Shown here: positions 43,321 through 51,861 of the stretch, one piece after another
Layout: each line of letters starts with the position of its first letter
How positions within the stretch are numbered: position 1 is the stretch's first letter
Origin: Scytonema sp045865695
GTDB lineage: Bacteria > Cyanobacteriota > Cyanobacteriia > Cyanobacteriales > Nostocaceae
Direction: 5' to 3'
Assembly: GCF_045865695.1 (NCBI RefSeq)
Contig: NZ_BAACAP010000255.1
Span: 62,001-126,000, forward strand
DNA length: 64,000 bases
Notes under the pieces: model-generated
Told to the model about the DNA's origin: nothing
The model's database searches: none
What the model saw: only the letters and a program-made list of their open reading frames with translations
Made by a program: the position numbers and the translations under genes

Positions 43321-43948
43321 TTATACCACTCTCAATCTTGACATTATCAATCAATAACCCAGATCCTATAATTGTATCTCCTACATTTACAACCCCAAAC
43401 CCTAACGTTAAACTGCTACCATAAGTAGCAGTATAGGAAAAAGTTTTCAAACCTGTTTCTGTATCAAAGTCATTAGAAGAAGAACTAACAAGTGGAGAAA
43501 AAGTATCAGCTAACTTAAAAATAACACCATTGATTTTAACAAAAGCAAAATCATTAAAACCTTCTGAGGTAGTTTCATTAGTCAAAAAATTCCAGTCAAA
43601 ACTCAAACGATCTCCTGCCGTTACAGCAAAGGTTTGCTGAATTGCAGAACCTTCAATCGCATCTTGTGTTATGAGAGCATCCAAAGTACCATTTGGCAAG
43701 CTCAAGAAAGATTCTATTGTAGAGTCTGAAAATATATTTAATTCCCCATCTTCTGCTGCACCAGTAATCAATAGAGCACTGTAATTTCCTTCAGATGCTA
43801 TATGCCCAACTTCTGATTTATCGACAAATTGCGTCCCAATAGTTGACCAGCCAGTAAAATTACCAGTTTCAAAGCCTCTATTGATAATTAGAGATTGAGA
43901 ATACGAAACATTTTCAGAATCCAGATCGATTGGTAGAGAAGTAGTCAT
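43310..43948 (-). CDS. Extracellular beta-sandwich protein (212 aa)
   Basis: The product has the pattern NRGFETGNFTGWSTIGTQF ... SAIQQTFAVTAGDRLSFDWNF ... LLIDNVKIES, a jelly-roll module frequent in PEP-CTERM and type I-secreted cyanobacterial proteins. No N-terminal signal is seen, and the start MTTSLPIDLDSENVSY suggests the type I-secretion type, which often continues with calcium-binding repeats; here it stops shortly after the module, so it may be C-terminally truncated where it meets the GH remnant. Function unknown. Confidence 0.6.
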   Translation of the reverse strand: MTTSLPIDLDSENVSYSQSLIINRGFETGNFTGWSTIGTQFVDKSEVGHIASEGNYSALLITGAAEDGELNIFSDSTIESFLSLPNGTLDALITQDAIEGSAIQQTFAVTAGDRLSFDWNFLTNETTSEGFNDFAFVKINGVIFKLADTFSPLVSSSSNDFDTETGLKTFSYTATYGSSLTLGFGVVNVGDTIIGSGLLIDNVKIESGISNS

Positions 43949-44555
43949 AGGAAAACATTCCTTAAAAAACTATGTTTTGCTTAATAAATTGCTGTTATAA
44001 CACCAAGACAAGTCTTATTACTAACGAAGGCGAATAGAATTCGCTGTTACACAGATAAAACCCACAGAGGTGGGTTCAAAACATTAATTTTTTTGTTAGT
44101 CTGCTGCGTAGGCGGGCTTTGTTTGTATAGGTAGCGAATTCTATTTGCCAAAATTTTCAAACATAAATATATCAACACTGAATAGAATACTTCTTTTTGA
44201 GTGTTTGTCAATACTTTATTTCAATAAATACAATTTTAATTTTATTGTACGAATCTCATATTAATCTATAAACTTTCTCAGGAAATTCTTATATTCCTTT
44301 CAGAAAAAAATGGACATTTATGTTCTTATCGAGAACTTTAAGAAGCAGAACTAATTTATGAAAAACTTTAATTACTGTAGGAATAATTTTTCAGGAAAAA
44401 CTAGTTTTATTCTCAGGAAAAATTCAGATTGTACTAGCTTTTTCAATTAATATTTTTGTGTAACCCTAAACCTTGCTACATATAGGCTATTACCGGCAGG
44501 TAAGAGTTTACAAGATATAAATTTAAACAAATAACGCTCTGAGGAGCTAACATTT
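43949..44555. other. Long intergenic region with one inverted-repeat element
   Basis: Contains the 44029-44149 repeat; the rest (44150-44555) is A/T-rich and should carry the promoter of the secreted-protein gene at 44556, with GAGGAG ribosome site at 44540. Nothing else recognised. Confidence 0.5.
44029..44149. repeat. MITE-like element with GGCGAATAGAATTCGCT ends
   Basis: GGCGAATAGAATTCGCT (44029-44045) and AGCGAATTCTATTTGCC (44133-44149) are inverted with one mismatch. The interior contains GTAGGCGGGCTTTGTTTGTATA, shared with the 42.8 kb and 61.4 kb copies. Confidence 0.8.
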
Positions 44556-45785
44556 ATGAACCTGAAGCAGAGATTGCGCTTGGCTTTTAGTGCATTTGAA
44601 GCGATCGCTACAACAGTAGCAATTGCGATCGCTCTACCTTTAGCAGCTACTGCCGAATCCGGACCTGGACCTGGACCTTTAGGACCGGGTCTTGGTTGCA
44701 ACTTTTTTCCTGTATCAGCAGCAGTAGGTGCTGCTGTAGACCCGTCTTACTTTGGTCCGCCTCCATCCAGTGTCAATCCCAGTCTAGTAGGTCCACTTCA
44801 GCTTCTAAATACAGGAGAAATTAATTTCCAAAAAGGCACTATTACAATACCGTTGTACAAAGGTCAGTTAAGGACTGGCGAGACCGTCTGGTATATTCTA
44901 ACTGACACTGATGACGCTCAAAATGCCAAAGCTCTTGGTCTCAACTTATCGTCTAAGCTAGCTTTTACAGCATCAGGAGTACGCACTGGAAACTTTAATT
45001 CAGCAGGACAAATTATTTTTAACGAGGGTAAGGTTGATTTTAGTCTAGAACGGCAAGTGCAACCTGGTTTGAGTAATCGTCCGTTTCCGCCTACAGCCGC
45101 ACAACCTGGTTCAGTAGGTGATGCTGCATATAGTCCATTGGTTCGGATTCGTAATTCAGGAGGCCATGTTTACAATGCACCAATGATTGCTTTTAACACA
45201 GATGCTTCTCGAATTCATTTCCCTGACGGCAATCCCGACTATAAGTTAGTCCATGATGAAGTCGTGGCAATAGATACCACCAAAATGACAGTGACTCTTA
45301 ACTTAGTCAACGGCTTTAGCTTTGGTCGTCCAGTATGGTACGTATCAATGGATGCTAACGATCCAACCGTCGCCGCGATCGAGGGCGCAACCTTTGCTCC
45401 TGCTTTAAAAAGAATACAAGTAGGCAATGATGATAGTTTTTCTAGTGCAGTTGAGCGGATCTTTATCGCTGTCAATGGACCCTCTGAAAATGCCTGTGAA
45501 AACCCACAACGTCAAGGTCTATTTGCAGCTTTAACTGATGGCTTCCGCCCAAATAATACCTTTGGCGGAATTCCGACTTTAGCTACAGATTACAGTCCAC
45601 TTTGGGATGCGAACCTCTATGAGTGGACGCCAGAAGCAATTAGCAAAGGCTATCGTTCGCAATTACGAGAAGAATTTCAGATTCTAGGTCTTGTTGAAGC
45701 TGGTTACTTGAGCGGACCCAATGGTAGTAAATTTGGTTCAACTGGTAACATTATTAATTGTCCAGTTGTATTCCGCTTGCTATAA
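44556..45785 (+). CDS. Secreted protein of unknown function (409 aa)
   Basis: ATG 44556 with GAGGAG upstream; signal peptide about 1-34 (AIATTVAIAIALPLAATA), followed by a Gly-Pro stretch (ESGPGPGPLGPGLGC). The mature part has beta-strand-rich segments with repeated statements such as GETVWYILTDTDDAQNAKALG and GRPVWYVSMDANDPTVAAIEG, hinting at two related halves (VWYI.TD.DD..NAKALG / VWYVSMDANDP.VAAIEG). I do not recognise the family. Cysteines at the ends only. Probably periplasmic or extracellular. Single gene. Confidence 0.65.
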   Translation: MNLKQRLRLAFSAFEAIATTVAIAIALPLAATAESGPGPGPLGPGLGCNFFPVSAAVGAAVDPSYFGPPPSSVNPSLVGPLQLLNTGEINFQKGTITIPLYKGQLRTGETVWYILTDTDDAQNAKALGLNLSSKLAFTASGVRTGNFNSAGQIIFNEGKVDFSLERQVQPGLSNRPFPPTAAQPGSVGDAAYSPLVRIRNSGGHVYNAPMIAFNTDASRIHFPDGNPDYKLVHDEVVAIDTTKMTVTLNLVNGFSFGRPVWYVSMDANDPTVAAIEGATFAPALKRIQVGNDDSFSSAVERIFIAVNGPSENACENPQRQGLFAALTDGFRPNNTFGGIPTLATDYSPLWDANLYEWTPEAISKGYRSQLREEFQILGLVEAGYLSGPNGSKFGSTGNIINCPVVFRLL

Positions 45786-45833
45786 ACTACCTACGCGCTA
45801 TCTGTTATAACAGGCACAAGAGCCAACCCAATT

Positions 45834-45872
45834 CTTGTGAACGGGCGAGGACGCCCGTTCATCTGCACAAAG
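45834..45872. repeat. Dispersed hairpin AACGGGCGAGGACGCCCGTT, copy 2
   Basis: AACGGGCGAGGACGCCCGTT is flanked by TTGTG and CACAA. It sits where the VOC remnant loses homology, suggesting that it or its insertion helped break that gene. Confidence 0.75.
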
Positions 45873-45899
45873 TTTATTTTTCAACAATCCGCATAACGC

Positions 45900-46176
45900 A
45901 GGAATGCGTTGGGGAGCAGTGGAGGCGTGTTGTACTTTGTAAGAACGCAAGTGCTTGTAGGCTTTGTCCATATCGCTCACTGCGATCGCAATATGTTGAA
46001 ACTATTGGTCATGACTACGCGAATTGACTGGTATTGGTTTTCCCTTCGGTGTCATATATTCTGTCAATTCAACGATACCTTTGCGATCGAACTGAATTTT
46101 GAGTTAGAGCTATTGTAATGAAAACAACCGAAGATAGAATTGCCCCAGCAATTTTCTTACTTAACTTAGCAGCCAT
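45900..46176 (-). pseudogene. VOC (glyoxalase-like) family protein, decayed
   Basis: From ATG 46176 the frame gives a short signal-like N-terminus (MAAKLSKKIAGAILSSVVF), then a frame change gives GIVELTEYMTPKGKPIPVNS, followed by TAG at the position of a likely Trp (HDQ-stop-FQH), and then FQHIAIAVSDMDKAYKHLRS and VQHASTAPQRIP. These are VOC-superfamily sequences with the metal-site FQHIA. The C-terminal half is missing at the repeat at 45834-45872. At least one frameshift, one stop and one truncation are present, so it is dead. Confidence 0.7.
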
Positions 46177-46263
46177 AGCAGCACTCCATCAAACAAATTT
46201 TAGCCTTCATGCTTCAGCCTTCATGTACTAGTTTGAAGCGATCGTTAAAAGCAAAACTGAAAC

Positions 46264-46977
46264 TTAAGTGATTAAAGTGGCTTCCACTTTGCCAGTCTGG
46301 GCATCATGACCAACATTAAGGACAGTATCCATTGCATCAACACCCATTCGAGCCGCCATTTCTGGGCAAGGTTTGCTAGCATGGAGGTTGACTGGAGTGC
46401 TGTCTTTCTTTTCCAAGTTGATTTCTAGCCGCCCATACCTAAGTACTGTTGACATCCAAACCAACTCATTCATGAACCGTTCCAAACGGCGAATGTAAGT
46501 TGCTTTGTCAATCAAATTTCCAGATTTATCAAACAAATTTTGGACGTTACTAAAGTTGAGGTCATAAAAAATCGTCATCAGCCCCAATTCACGCATGACA
46601 GGCAAAAGGTTTTGAATAACTCGCGTACCGCCAAAGGGTCCAGCCGAGACACCACATAACCCAACAGCTTTGTGAATGTATTCTTTGAGACAGGTGTCGA
46701 GTACATGCTTGAGCAAACCCGGATAACCATGGTTATACTCTGGTGCAACGATAATTAATCCATCTGCTCGCTCAACAGTACTGGAGAACTGAGGGTCTTT
46801 AATAGACTCACCGGCGTCATTGGTGGTAATTGGAATGTTACGAATATCAATCAATTCCGTCTCCACATCATCTCGTACCGCAATCTGCTCGACAAGAAAT
46901 TTGGCTACATATTCACTCTGGCGACCTTGACGGGGAGTACCCAAAATGACAGGAATAAACAGAGGAGTATTTGTCAT
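46264..46977 (-). CDS. NADPH-dependent FMN reductase-like flavodoxin-fold protein
   Basis: The 237-residue protein shows the FMN-reductase pattern: VILGTPRQGRQSEYVAKFLV (phosphate-binding loop), ADGLIIVAPEYNHGYPGLLK (flavin contact) and VGLCGVSAGPFGGTRVIQNL. It would reduce flavin or quinones with NAD(P)H. ATG 46977. Complete, single gene on the minus strand. Substrate not determined. Confidence 0.85.
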   Translation of the reverse strand: MTNTPLFIPVILGTPRQGRQSEYVAKFLVEQIAVRDDVETELIDIRNIPITTNDAGESIKDPQFSSTVERADGLIIVAPEYNHGYPGLLKHVLDTCLKEYIHKAVGLCGVSAGPFGGTRVIQNLLPVMRELGLMTIFYDLNFSNVQNLFDKSGNLIDKATYIRRLERFMNELVWMSTVLRYGRLEINLEKKDSTPVNLHASKPCPEMAARMGVDAMDTVLNVGHDAQTGKVEATLIT

Positions 46978-47525
46978 AATTCTTTTGTGACTAGTGCTAT
47001 TTTGGACTTACTGAGATATTAAGGTATTTACAGCTCCTGAGAGTTCCAAAGCAACCCACCCCCTTTAACGCACCCCCTCCCCTTACTTACCACGGTATAC
47101 GCATAAGTTGTAATAGCTTACAATTCAAGGTTATAACGTTAAATTACCCCCCTTAGTCCCCCCTTGGAAAGGGGGGAAATTGAATTTCTAGTTTCCCTTG
47201 AAAATAGGAAAGATTGAATTTCTATTTTCCCTCCTCTTTTCAAGGTAGAAAAAAATCAGCTATGAAAAGTAACAAAATTTGATTTCTATAGCGGTTTTCA
47301 CTCTTATTGAAGTACAGATTTATCCGCGTTCGTCTGCTACAGGCTGTGGTTCCATAACTTTTTTATGTATTGCACCCAATTGAAAACCGCTATAATTCCC
47401 TCCCCTTTCCAAGGGGAGGGTTAGGGTGGGGTAAAAACGTGTGTACACCGTAGCCTTACTAAAGGGAGGGTTGGTCTGGGGTCTTGTTCATGTGTTACAT
47501 TCTTTTTTCAAATTGAAGTTATTGT
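46978..47525. other. Intergenic, C-rich repeats and one MITE
   Basis: Contains C-rich palindromes (CCCCTTGGAAAGGGG at 47160; CCCTCCCCTTTCCAAGGGG at 47398) and the 47287-47394 MITE. No gene recognised. Confidence 0.5.
47287..47394. repeat. MITE with perfect 14-bp ends TATAGCGGTTTTCA
   Basis: TATAGCGGTTTTCA (47287-47300) and TGAAAACCGCTATA (47381-47394), 108 bases overall. Interior near-identical to 34199-34300. Non-coding. Confidence 0.85.
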
Positions 47526-48035
47526 TTAACTTTTTAAACTAGCAGCACCAAAAGTGGCATTGAACTTGCGGCACCAAATAGCAACAGATTTGTAATTTTC
47601 TAAATTAATATTGTTAGAAAGCGTATAAGTTTGAGCGCCACTAAATTTTTTAAGAGGAGCAATTACAACGTAATCTTCCTTTTTCAAAGGATATGACGGG
47701 GGCTTAGTTGAACCTATTACATTTTCTGAACGGTGTAAAATAACGACTAGATCGGGTCCCATTTCAGAAGTCTTAAATGATTGGTCAAGCTCTAGTACTA
47801 ATTTACTGTTTTTATTAGTAACGCGAACTGTGCCTTGAGTTGCGTGTTCTCCGGAAACAAATGTACCAGAACTCATAGCAGTTGCATTTTGAGACTTTCC
47901 TTGAGTGAATGATACGTGAACTGCTTCATTTGCTGGAGCGCCACTTTGGGTCAACTCATTCTGGGAAATTTCTTTTGTACAGCTAACTGTAACTGTACTA
48001 GCTAAAACCAGTGTTAATAAATATCCTAATTTCAT
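47526..48035 (-). CDS. DM13-domain lipoprotein
   Basis: ATG 48035 opens MKLGYLLTLVLASTVTVSCT, a lipoprotein signal with Cys19. The mature part carries a DM13 domain (GTFVSGEHATQGTVRVTN, LVLELDQSFKTSEMGPDLVV, AIWCRKFNATFGAASL) with the conserved Cys near the end. DM13 is thought to be a cytochrome-like or redox module in cell-surface proteins. An in-frame start eight codons earlier is less likely. Single gene. Confidence 0.85.
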   Translation of the reverse strand: MKLGYLLTLVLASTVTVSCTKEISQNELTQSGAPANEAVHVSFTQGKSQNATAMSSGTFVSGEHATQGTVRVTNKNSKLVLELDQSFKTSEMGPDLVVILHRSENVIGSTKPPSYPLKKEDYVVIAPLKKFSGAQTYTLSNNINLENYKSVAIWCRKFNATFGAASLKS

Positions 48036-48059
48036 AAGTGAAAATACCTCAAGAATCAA

Positions 48060-48455
48060 TCAGTTTGGAATTTTAACTTGAACTATAAACTAATTGTTAC
48101 TTGAAGAATTTGTCAAAAAATTATGAGGTTCTAAAGATTGATACACAGAAAGCTGAAATTTTGTCTAGAAGGTTCTCATACAGTTCTCAGCAAAATCTTA
48201 ACTTTCTTCCTTAGAGGATGTTTGAAAAGTCCTTTCATTAGTAGCAATCATATTCAATATCCCAACAAAAGCCTTGGTTGTGACTACTCATAATTAACAA
48301 AATTTACATTTATTTAATATAACAGATCGTATTAATGCTACAAAAATAGCCAATTTATATAGTATAATACGTTTCAATTTCCTGGAACGATCCAGAGTTA
48401 ATACCTGGAAAATCCAAAATTTAACATTTAATTTTTAAACTTACTTTACTAAACC
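48060..48455. other. Intergenic with a MITE left-end fragment
   Basis: Bases 48211-48262 match the left end of the 25461 element (TTAGAGGATGTTTGAAAAGT, CTTTCATTAGTAGCAA). The remainder is A/T-rich and should contain the promoters of the DM13 and GAF-kinase genes. Confidence 0.6.
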
Positions 48456-49763
48456 ATGCAACAAGCATCCATGAGCAAAGCTAATGATGAAGATATGTTG
48501 TTGCAACAACCTTGGCAGCGCGAGCGGCAAATAATAGCACGGTTATCTTCATTGAACTATCGCACTGGCGAACTGGGCAGCTATTTGCATAATATTGCCT
48601 GTGGAGTTAGCGAACTCATTGGAGTAGATTGGACGGTTGTTACCTTTTGCCAAGAGGGATTTGAAACTATCCTAGCCAGTAGTCTGGAAATGGCTGAAGA
48701 TGCTCCTCGTATTTATGCATTGCACGGTCGGTTAATTGCCACTGTTATTCAAAATGGTCGCTCATTGGCTGTTAAGGATGCAGTGGCAAATCCAGAGTAT
48801 GGCAAACCTGCACCAGGTTATCGAGCTTATTTGGGAATACCATTACAAACCCCCGAAGGTCAAATATTCGGTACGGTTTGCTCTTTTCATCGGCAACCAA
48901 GGGAATTCACACAAGAAGAAATCCAAATTGTAGAACTGTTTGCAGAACGTGCGGCGACAGCGATCGACCACTATCATCTTTACCAAAAACAGTGCCAATT
49001 TAATCAACTGCTGGAAGTTGAGGTAGAAAAACGGACTGCTCAACTGCAAGCAGCACAAGCCAAACTTGTAGAACAGGAACGCTTAGTAGCGATTGGTGAA
49101 TTTGCAGCGACGATTGTGCATGAAATTCGCAATCCTCTAACAACAACCATTATGGGATTGAAGTATTTTAAGAAAACTATTTTGACCGAACCAGCTCAAG
49201 AGCGATTATCTTTAGCCCTTAGCGAAGCTAATCGTCTGGAAAAGCTGCTGAGTGAAATTTTACTCTATGCCAAGCCCCAAGTGCTGCAACTGAATGAATT
49301 GGATGTGAATGAATTTATTCGCGAGTTGCTTGTGTCAATTCGTGAGATGCCAGAAGCGCTATCACGTCAAATTGAATTTATCCCAGCATCCTCTCGAGTC
49401 CAAATTTTTGGGGACAGAGATAAGCTAAAACAAGTGTTTATTAATATTATTCGCAATGCCTGTGAGGCAGTCTCAGCAGGAGATGTCATTCAATGGCAAG
49501 TAGAGAGTTCGTCTCCTGGTAACGTTTGCATCAATGTATGTAATGATGGCGAGCCTATTCCTCCAGAAGTCCTCTCAAAACTGACACAGTTATTTTTTTC
49601 TACAAAACCTAATGGCACTGGATTAGGGCTTGCGATCGTCAAACGCATTGTTAATGCTCATGGTGGAGAATTATTCATTCAATCTAATCCAGTCATAGGA
49701 ACTAAAGTTAGCGTTCAATTACCTTTGGTTACTAAAGGTTGTGAAAAGCTAAATGAGAGGTAA
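48456..49763 (+). CDS. GAF-domain histidine kinase
   Basis: The 435-residue soluble kinase has a GAF domain (about 30-170; GVDWTVVTFCQEGFE, GYRAYLGIPLQTPEGQIFG), a short coiled coil (QCQFNQLLEVEVEKRTAQLQ), a HisKA box (FAATIVHEIRNPLTTT, His at about 223) and an HATPase domain (NIIRNACEAVS, GTGLGLAIVKRI). No membrane segment or receiver, and no response regulator next to it. The GAF Cys in VTFCQEG could bind a ligand, but bilin binding is not evident. ATG 48456; ATG five codons later is possible. Confidence 0.85.
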   Translation: MQQASMSKANDEDMLLQQPWQRERQIIARLSSLNYRTGELGSYLHNIACGVSELIGVDWTVVTFCQEGFETILASSLEMAEDAPRIYALHGRLIATVIQNGRSLAVKDAVANPEYGKPAPGYRAYLGIPLQTPEGQIFGTVCSFHRQPREFTQEEIQIVELFAERAATAIDHYHLYQKQCQFNQLLEVEVEKRTAQLQAAQAKLVEQERLVAIGEFAATIVHEIRNPLTTTIMGLKYFKKTILTEPAQERLSLALSEANRLEKLLSEILLYAKPQVLQLNELDVNEFIRELLVSIREMPEALSRQIEFIPASSRVQIFGDRDKLKQVFINIIRNACEAVSAGDVIQWQVESSSPGNVCINVCNDGEPIPPEVLSKLTQLFFSTKPNGTGLGLAIVKRIVNAHGGELFIQSNPVIGTKVSVQLPLVTKGCEKLNER

Positions 49764-49869
49764 TATGAGGAAAATCGCTAATTGTTAATGGCATTTCATG
49801 AAGAGCAATTAGCAGTTAGCGATTTAAGCAAGGAGCGCCAAAACTCGTAAGATTTTAATGTTTTTTTAT

Positions 49870-50304
49870 TTAATAACAATCATCCGCGTAATATTCGTCA
49901 TCTATGCGTTCGGATGAGTATCGACCTCTAATGTTTTCGTTGAAAAATCTGCCAATGGAATCGGTTTCGTGTAAATCTTCCCAAGTGTCCGGCTCTACTC
50001 CAGAATACTGATAGACAGATCCACTGTGAAATTCAACCTGCAAAACTTGCGCGTCTGGATCGTATCCTACAGCGTTAGCCATGGATGAACTTACAGGTAA
50101 CATCTCAATGGATTCTGGTGATGAAGGAAGTGCAGGAGAATCAGCAACGATCGCATTCAGTTGCTGTAATCCTTCGTAAGCTTGTATTGGTGCAGGAATA
50201 GCTACGCACTCAAACTCTTCGCCTCGGTCAATCAATAATTGCAAATAGTCATCCGAGTGAGCGATCGCTACAAGATTGCTCAAATCTATCTTAGATAGTT
50301 TCAT
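49870..50304 (-). CDS. KTSC-domain protein
   Basis: The 144-residue protein ends with a KTSC domain (SSSMANAVGYDPDAQVLQVE, FHSGSVYQYSGVEPDTWEDL, SIGRFFNENIRGRYSSERI), named for lysyl-tRNA synthetase C-terminal context and possibly RNA-binding. The N-terminal part (about 1-70) is a small alpha/beta region. Start ATG 50304. Function is unknown; it stands alone. Confidence 0.8.
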   Translation of the reverse strand: MKLSKIDLSNLVAIAHSDDYLQLLIDRGEEFECVAIPAPIQAYEGLQQLNAIVADSPALPSSPESIEMLPVSSSMANAVGYDPDAQVLQVEFHSGSVYQYSGVEPDTWEDLHETDSIGRFFNENIRGRYSSERIDDEYYADDCY

Positions 50305-50613
50305 TCAAATTTTTTCTCCTGCTGGTATGGTAAAGCATTATTTATCGAGTGGTTTTATGAGACAAACCATTAATGGGGTGCTGACATTTTGCTCTGTTGA
50401 ATAATTTTATAGTACAAGATTACTATATAGGGAGTCAAAAGTCAAGCGGTATCAAAAAAATTATTTATGAACAATTGTTCCCGAGCGAGAAATATTACTC
50501 CCTTTCCGCTTTAAAATTACCGATCTTTGTAGGGTGGGCAATGCCTACCGATAGAATTATGTGGTGGGCATTGCCCACCCTACTACATATATTTCAAAAA
50601 TCAAAAACGATTG
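50305..50613. other. Intergenic with TGGGCAATGCC palindrome
   Basis: Bases 50529-50584 are a near-perfect inverted repeat (GTAGGGTGGGCAATGCC with GGCATTGCCCACCCTAC), related to that at 31757. No gene. Confidence 0.6.
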
Positions 50614-51150
50614 CTATAAAGTTTCTATTTTGAAATCTTCAAACGTGACCTGAAATCCCTCTCTTTCCGGTGACGCACACATAAGACCGACTTGCAGCGT
50701 TTCTACTTCTGTCAGATACGCCAACCTAAGCATGGTGTAATTTCGATCGTCAAATGAGTATTGCACTTCAACTGTGGCGCTTCTTCTGTACAAACGCAAC
50801 CACAAAGAAGGAGGATTTTGCAATAATGGTACAACTGACCAATCAGAAAACTCTCTCGTGACAACAGCACTGACTTGTTGTACGCTATTTACGAATTCAA
50901 TACCAGTCTTAATCCAAGTTTTTTCATTCAATCTAACCATGATTCCTGCTTGGTCGTATAAAACTTGGTAAAGTCCTGTAATTTTCACACTTACGCTAAA
51001 GTCTCCCGCAACCTCTCGATAATAAAAATTTCCATGATCGCGAATAAAACCGTAATGTGTTATACGCCAAAAATCTGTTTTTGCTCCAGAAGTAACAGTA
51101 ACAGTACCATTTTCATCCTTCCAAGAGAGCGGTTCGTTGTACCATTTCAT
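50614..51150 (-). CDS. DUF1349 family protein
   Basis: The 178-residue product matches the DUF1349 concanavalin-like beta-sandwich: WRITHYGFIRDHGNFYYREV, FSVSVKITGLYQVLYDQAGI, MVRLNEKTWIKTGIEFVNSV, LRLYRRSATVEVQYSFDD. It is a cytosolic-type protein without signal; the family is linked to carbohydrate or enolase regulation without firm evidence. ATG 51150 (MKWYNEPLSW) is preferred over an in-frame start 20 codons earlier. Confidence 0.85.
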   Translation of the reverse strand: MKWYNEPLSWKDENGTVTVTSGAKTDFWRITHYGFIRDHGNFYYREVAGDFSVSVKITGLYQVLYDQAGIMVRLNEKTWIKTGIEFVNSVQQVSAVVTREFSDWSVVPLLQNPPSLWLRLYRRSATVEVQYSFDDRNYTMLRLAYLTEVETLQVGLMCASPEREGFQVTFEDFKIETL

Positions 51151-51185
51151 AAAATCTATTAAGCAAATCAGAATTTTATGAGTTT

Positions 51186-51722
51186 TTATGCCATTCGCAA
51201 GCAAGGGCATTTTTGCAAGAACTCAGATGCTTTACGCTCTGCATCTAGGTTGTAAATATGTGCTGTTGTTGGTTGAATGATACCATTAAACAAGTCATCC
51301 AGACCATAAGGTGTAAAAAACTGCCACTTCCCATCTGTGTTTATCCGAACTCCTACCGCAGTAGCAGTGTGCAACCAATTTTTAATACCATCTTCTGTAC
51401 TGTCATAAGTTTTGTTACCAGGACGCCACCGCGCAAAACTAGCTTGATTTTTGATATCAAATAGGTAATTGGGAAATTGTTCCATAAGGATTGTTTTAGC
51501 GGCTAGTTCTTGAGAGCGATCGCCCCCCTCATCAAAAAAGGCAATATCAAAATCTTTGATAACCAACTGACAGTCTTCACCAAAGATTTGTCTCCATACA
51601 GTGTTTCGTACCGCGCCACCAGCCAGCCACCAGTTAGGAAGGTGAATTTCAGCGATCGCGGGTAATACAATACCAACAGGGGAATTTGCTAAGAGTGCTT
51701 GAAGGCGATCGGTATCATTCAT
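51186..51722 (-). CDS. Nucleotidyltransferase family protein (NTP_transf_6)
   Basis: The 178-residue protein has the nucleotidyltransferase motif in the form WWLAGGAVRNTVW and FDIAFFDEG (the DxD-type metal site) plus GVRINTDGKWQFFTPYGLDD and AERKASEFLQKCP. The family is DUF925-like and of unknown substrate. It overlaps the strand arrangement of the DUF1349 gene (36 bases downstream), suggesting an operon. ATG 51722. Confidence 0.8.
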   Translation of the reverse strand: MNDTDRLQALLANSPVGIVLPAIAEIHLPNWWLAGGAVRNTVWRQIFGEDCQLVIKDFDIAFFDEGGDRSQELAAKTILMEQFPNYLFDIKNQASFARWRPGNKTYDSTEDGIKNWLHTATAVGVRINTDGKWQFFTPYGLDDLFNGIIQPTTAHIYNLDAERKASEFLQKCPCLRMA

Positions 51723-51861
51723 AAATGAACATTCATCAAATTTTAGAAAAATATTAATCTATCAATGACAGTATAAGCATTATTGGAGATAGCCACAGTG
51801 AAAGAGGGAAGAGCGATCGCATTCCCCTCTTTTACGGTAAGAAACTCGTTGATAAAAACAG

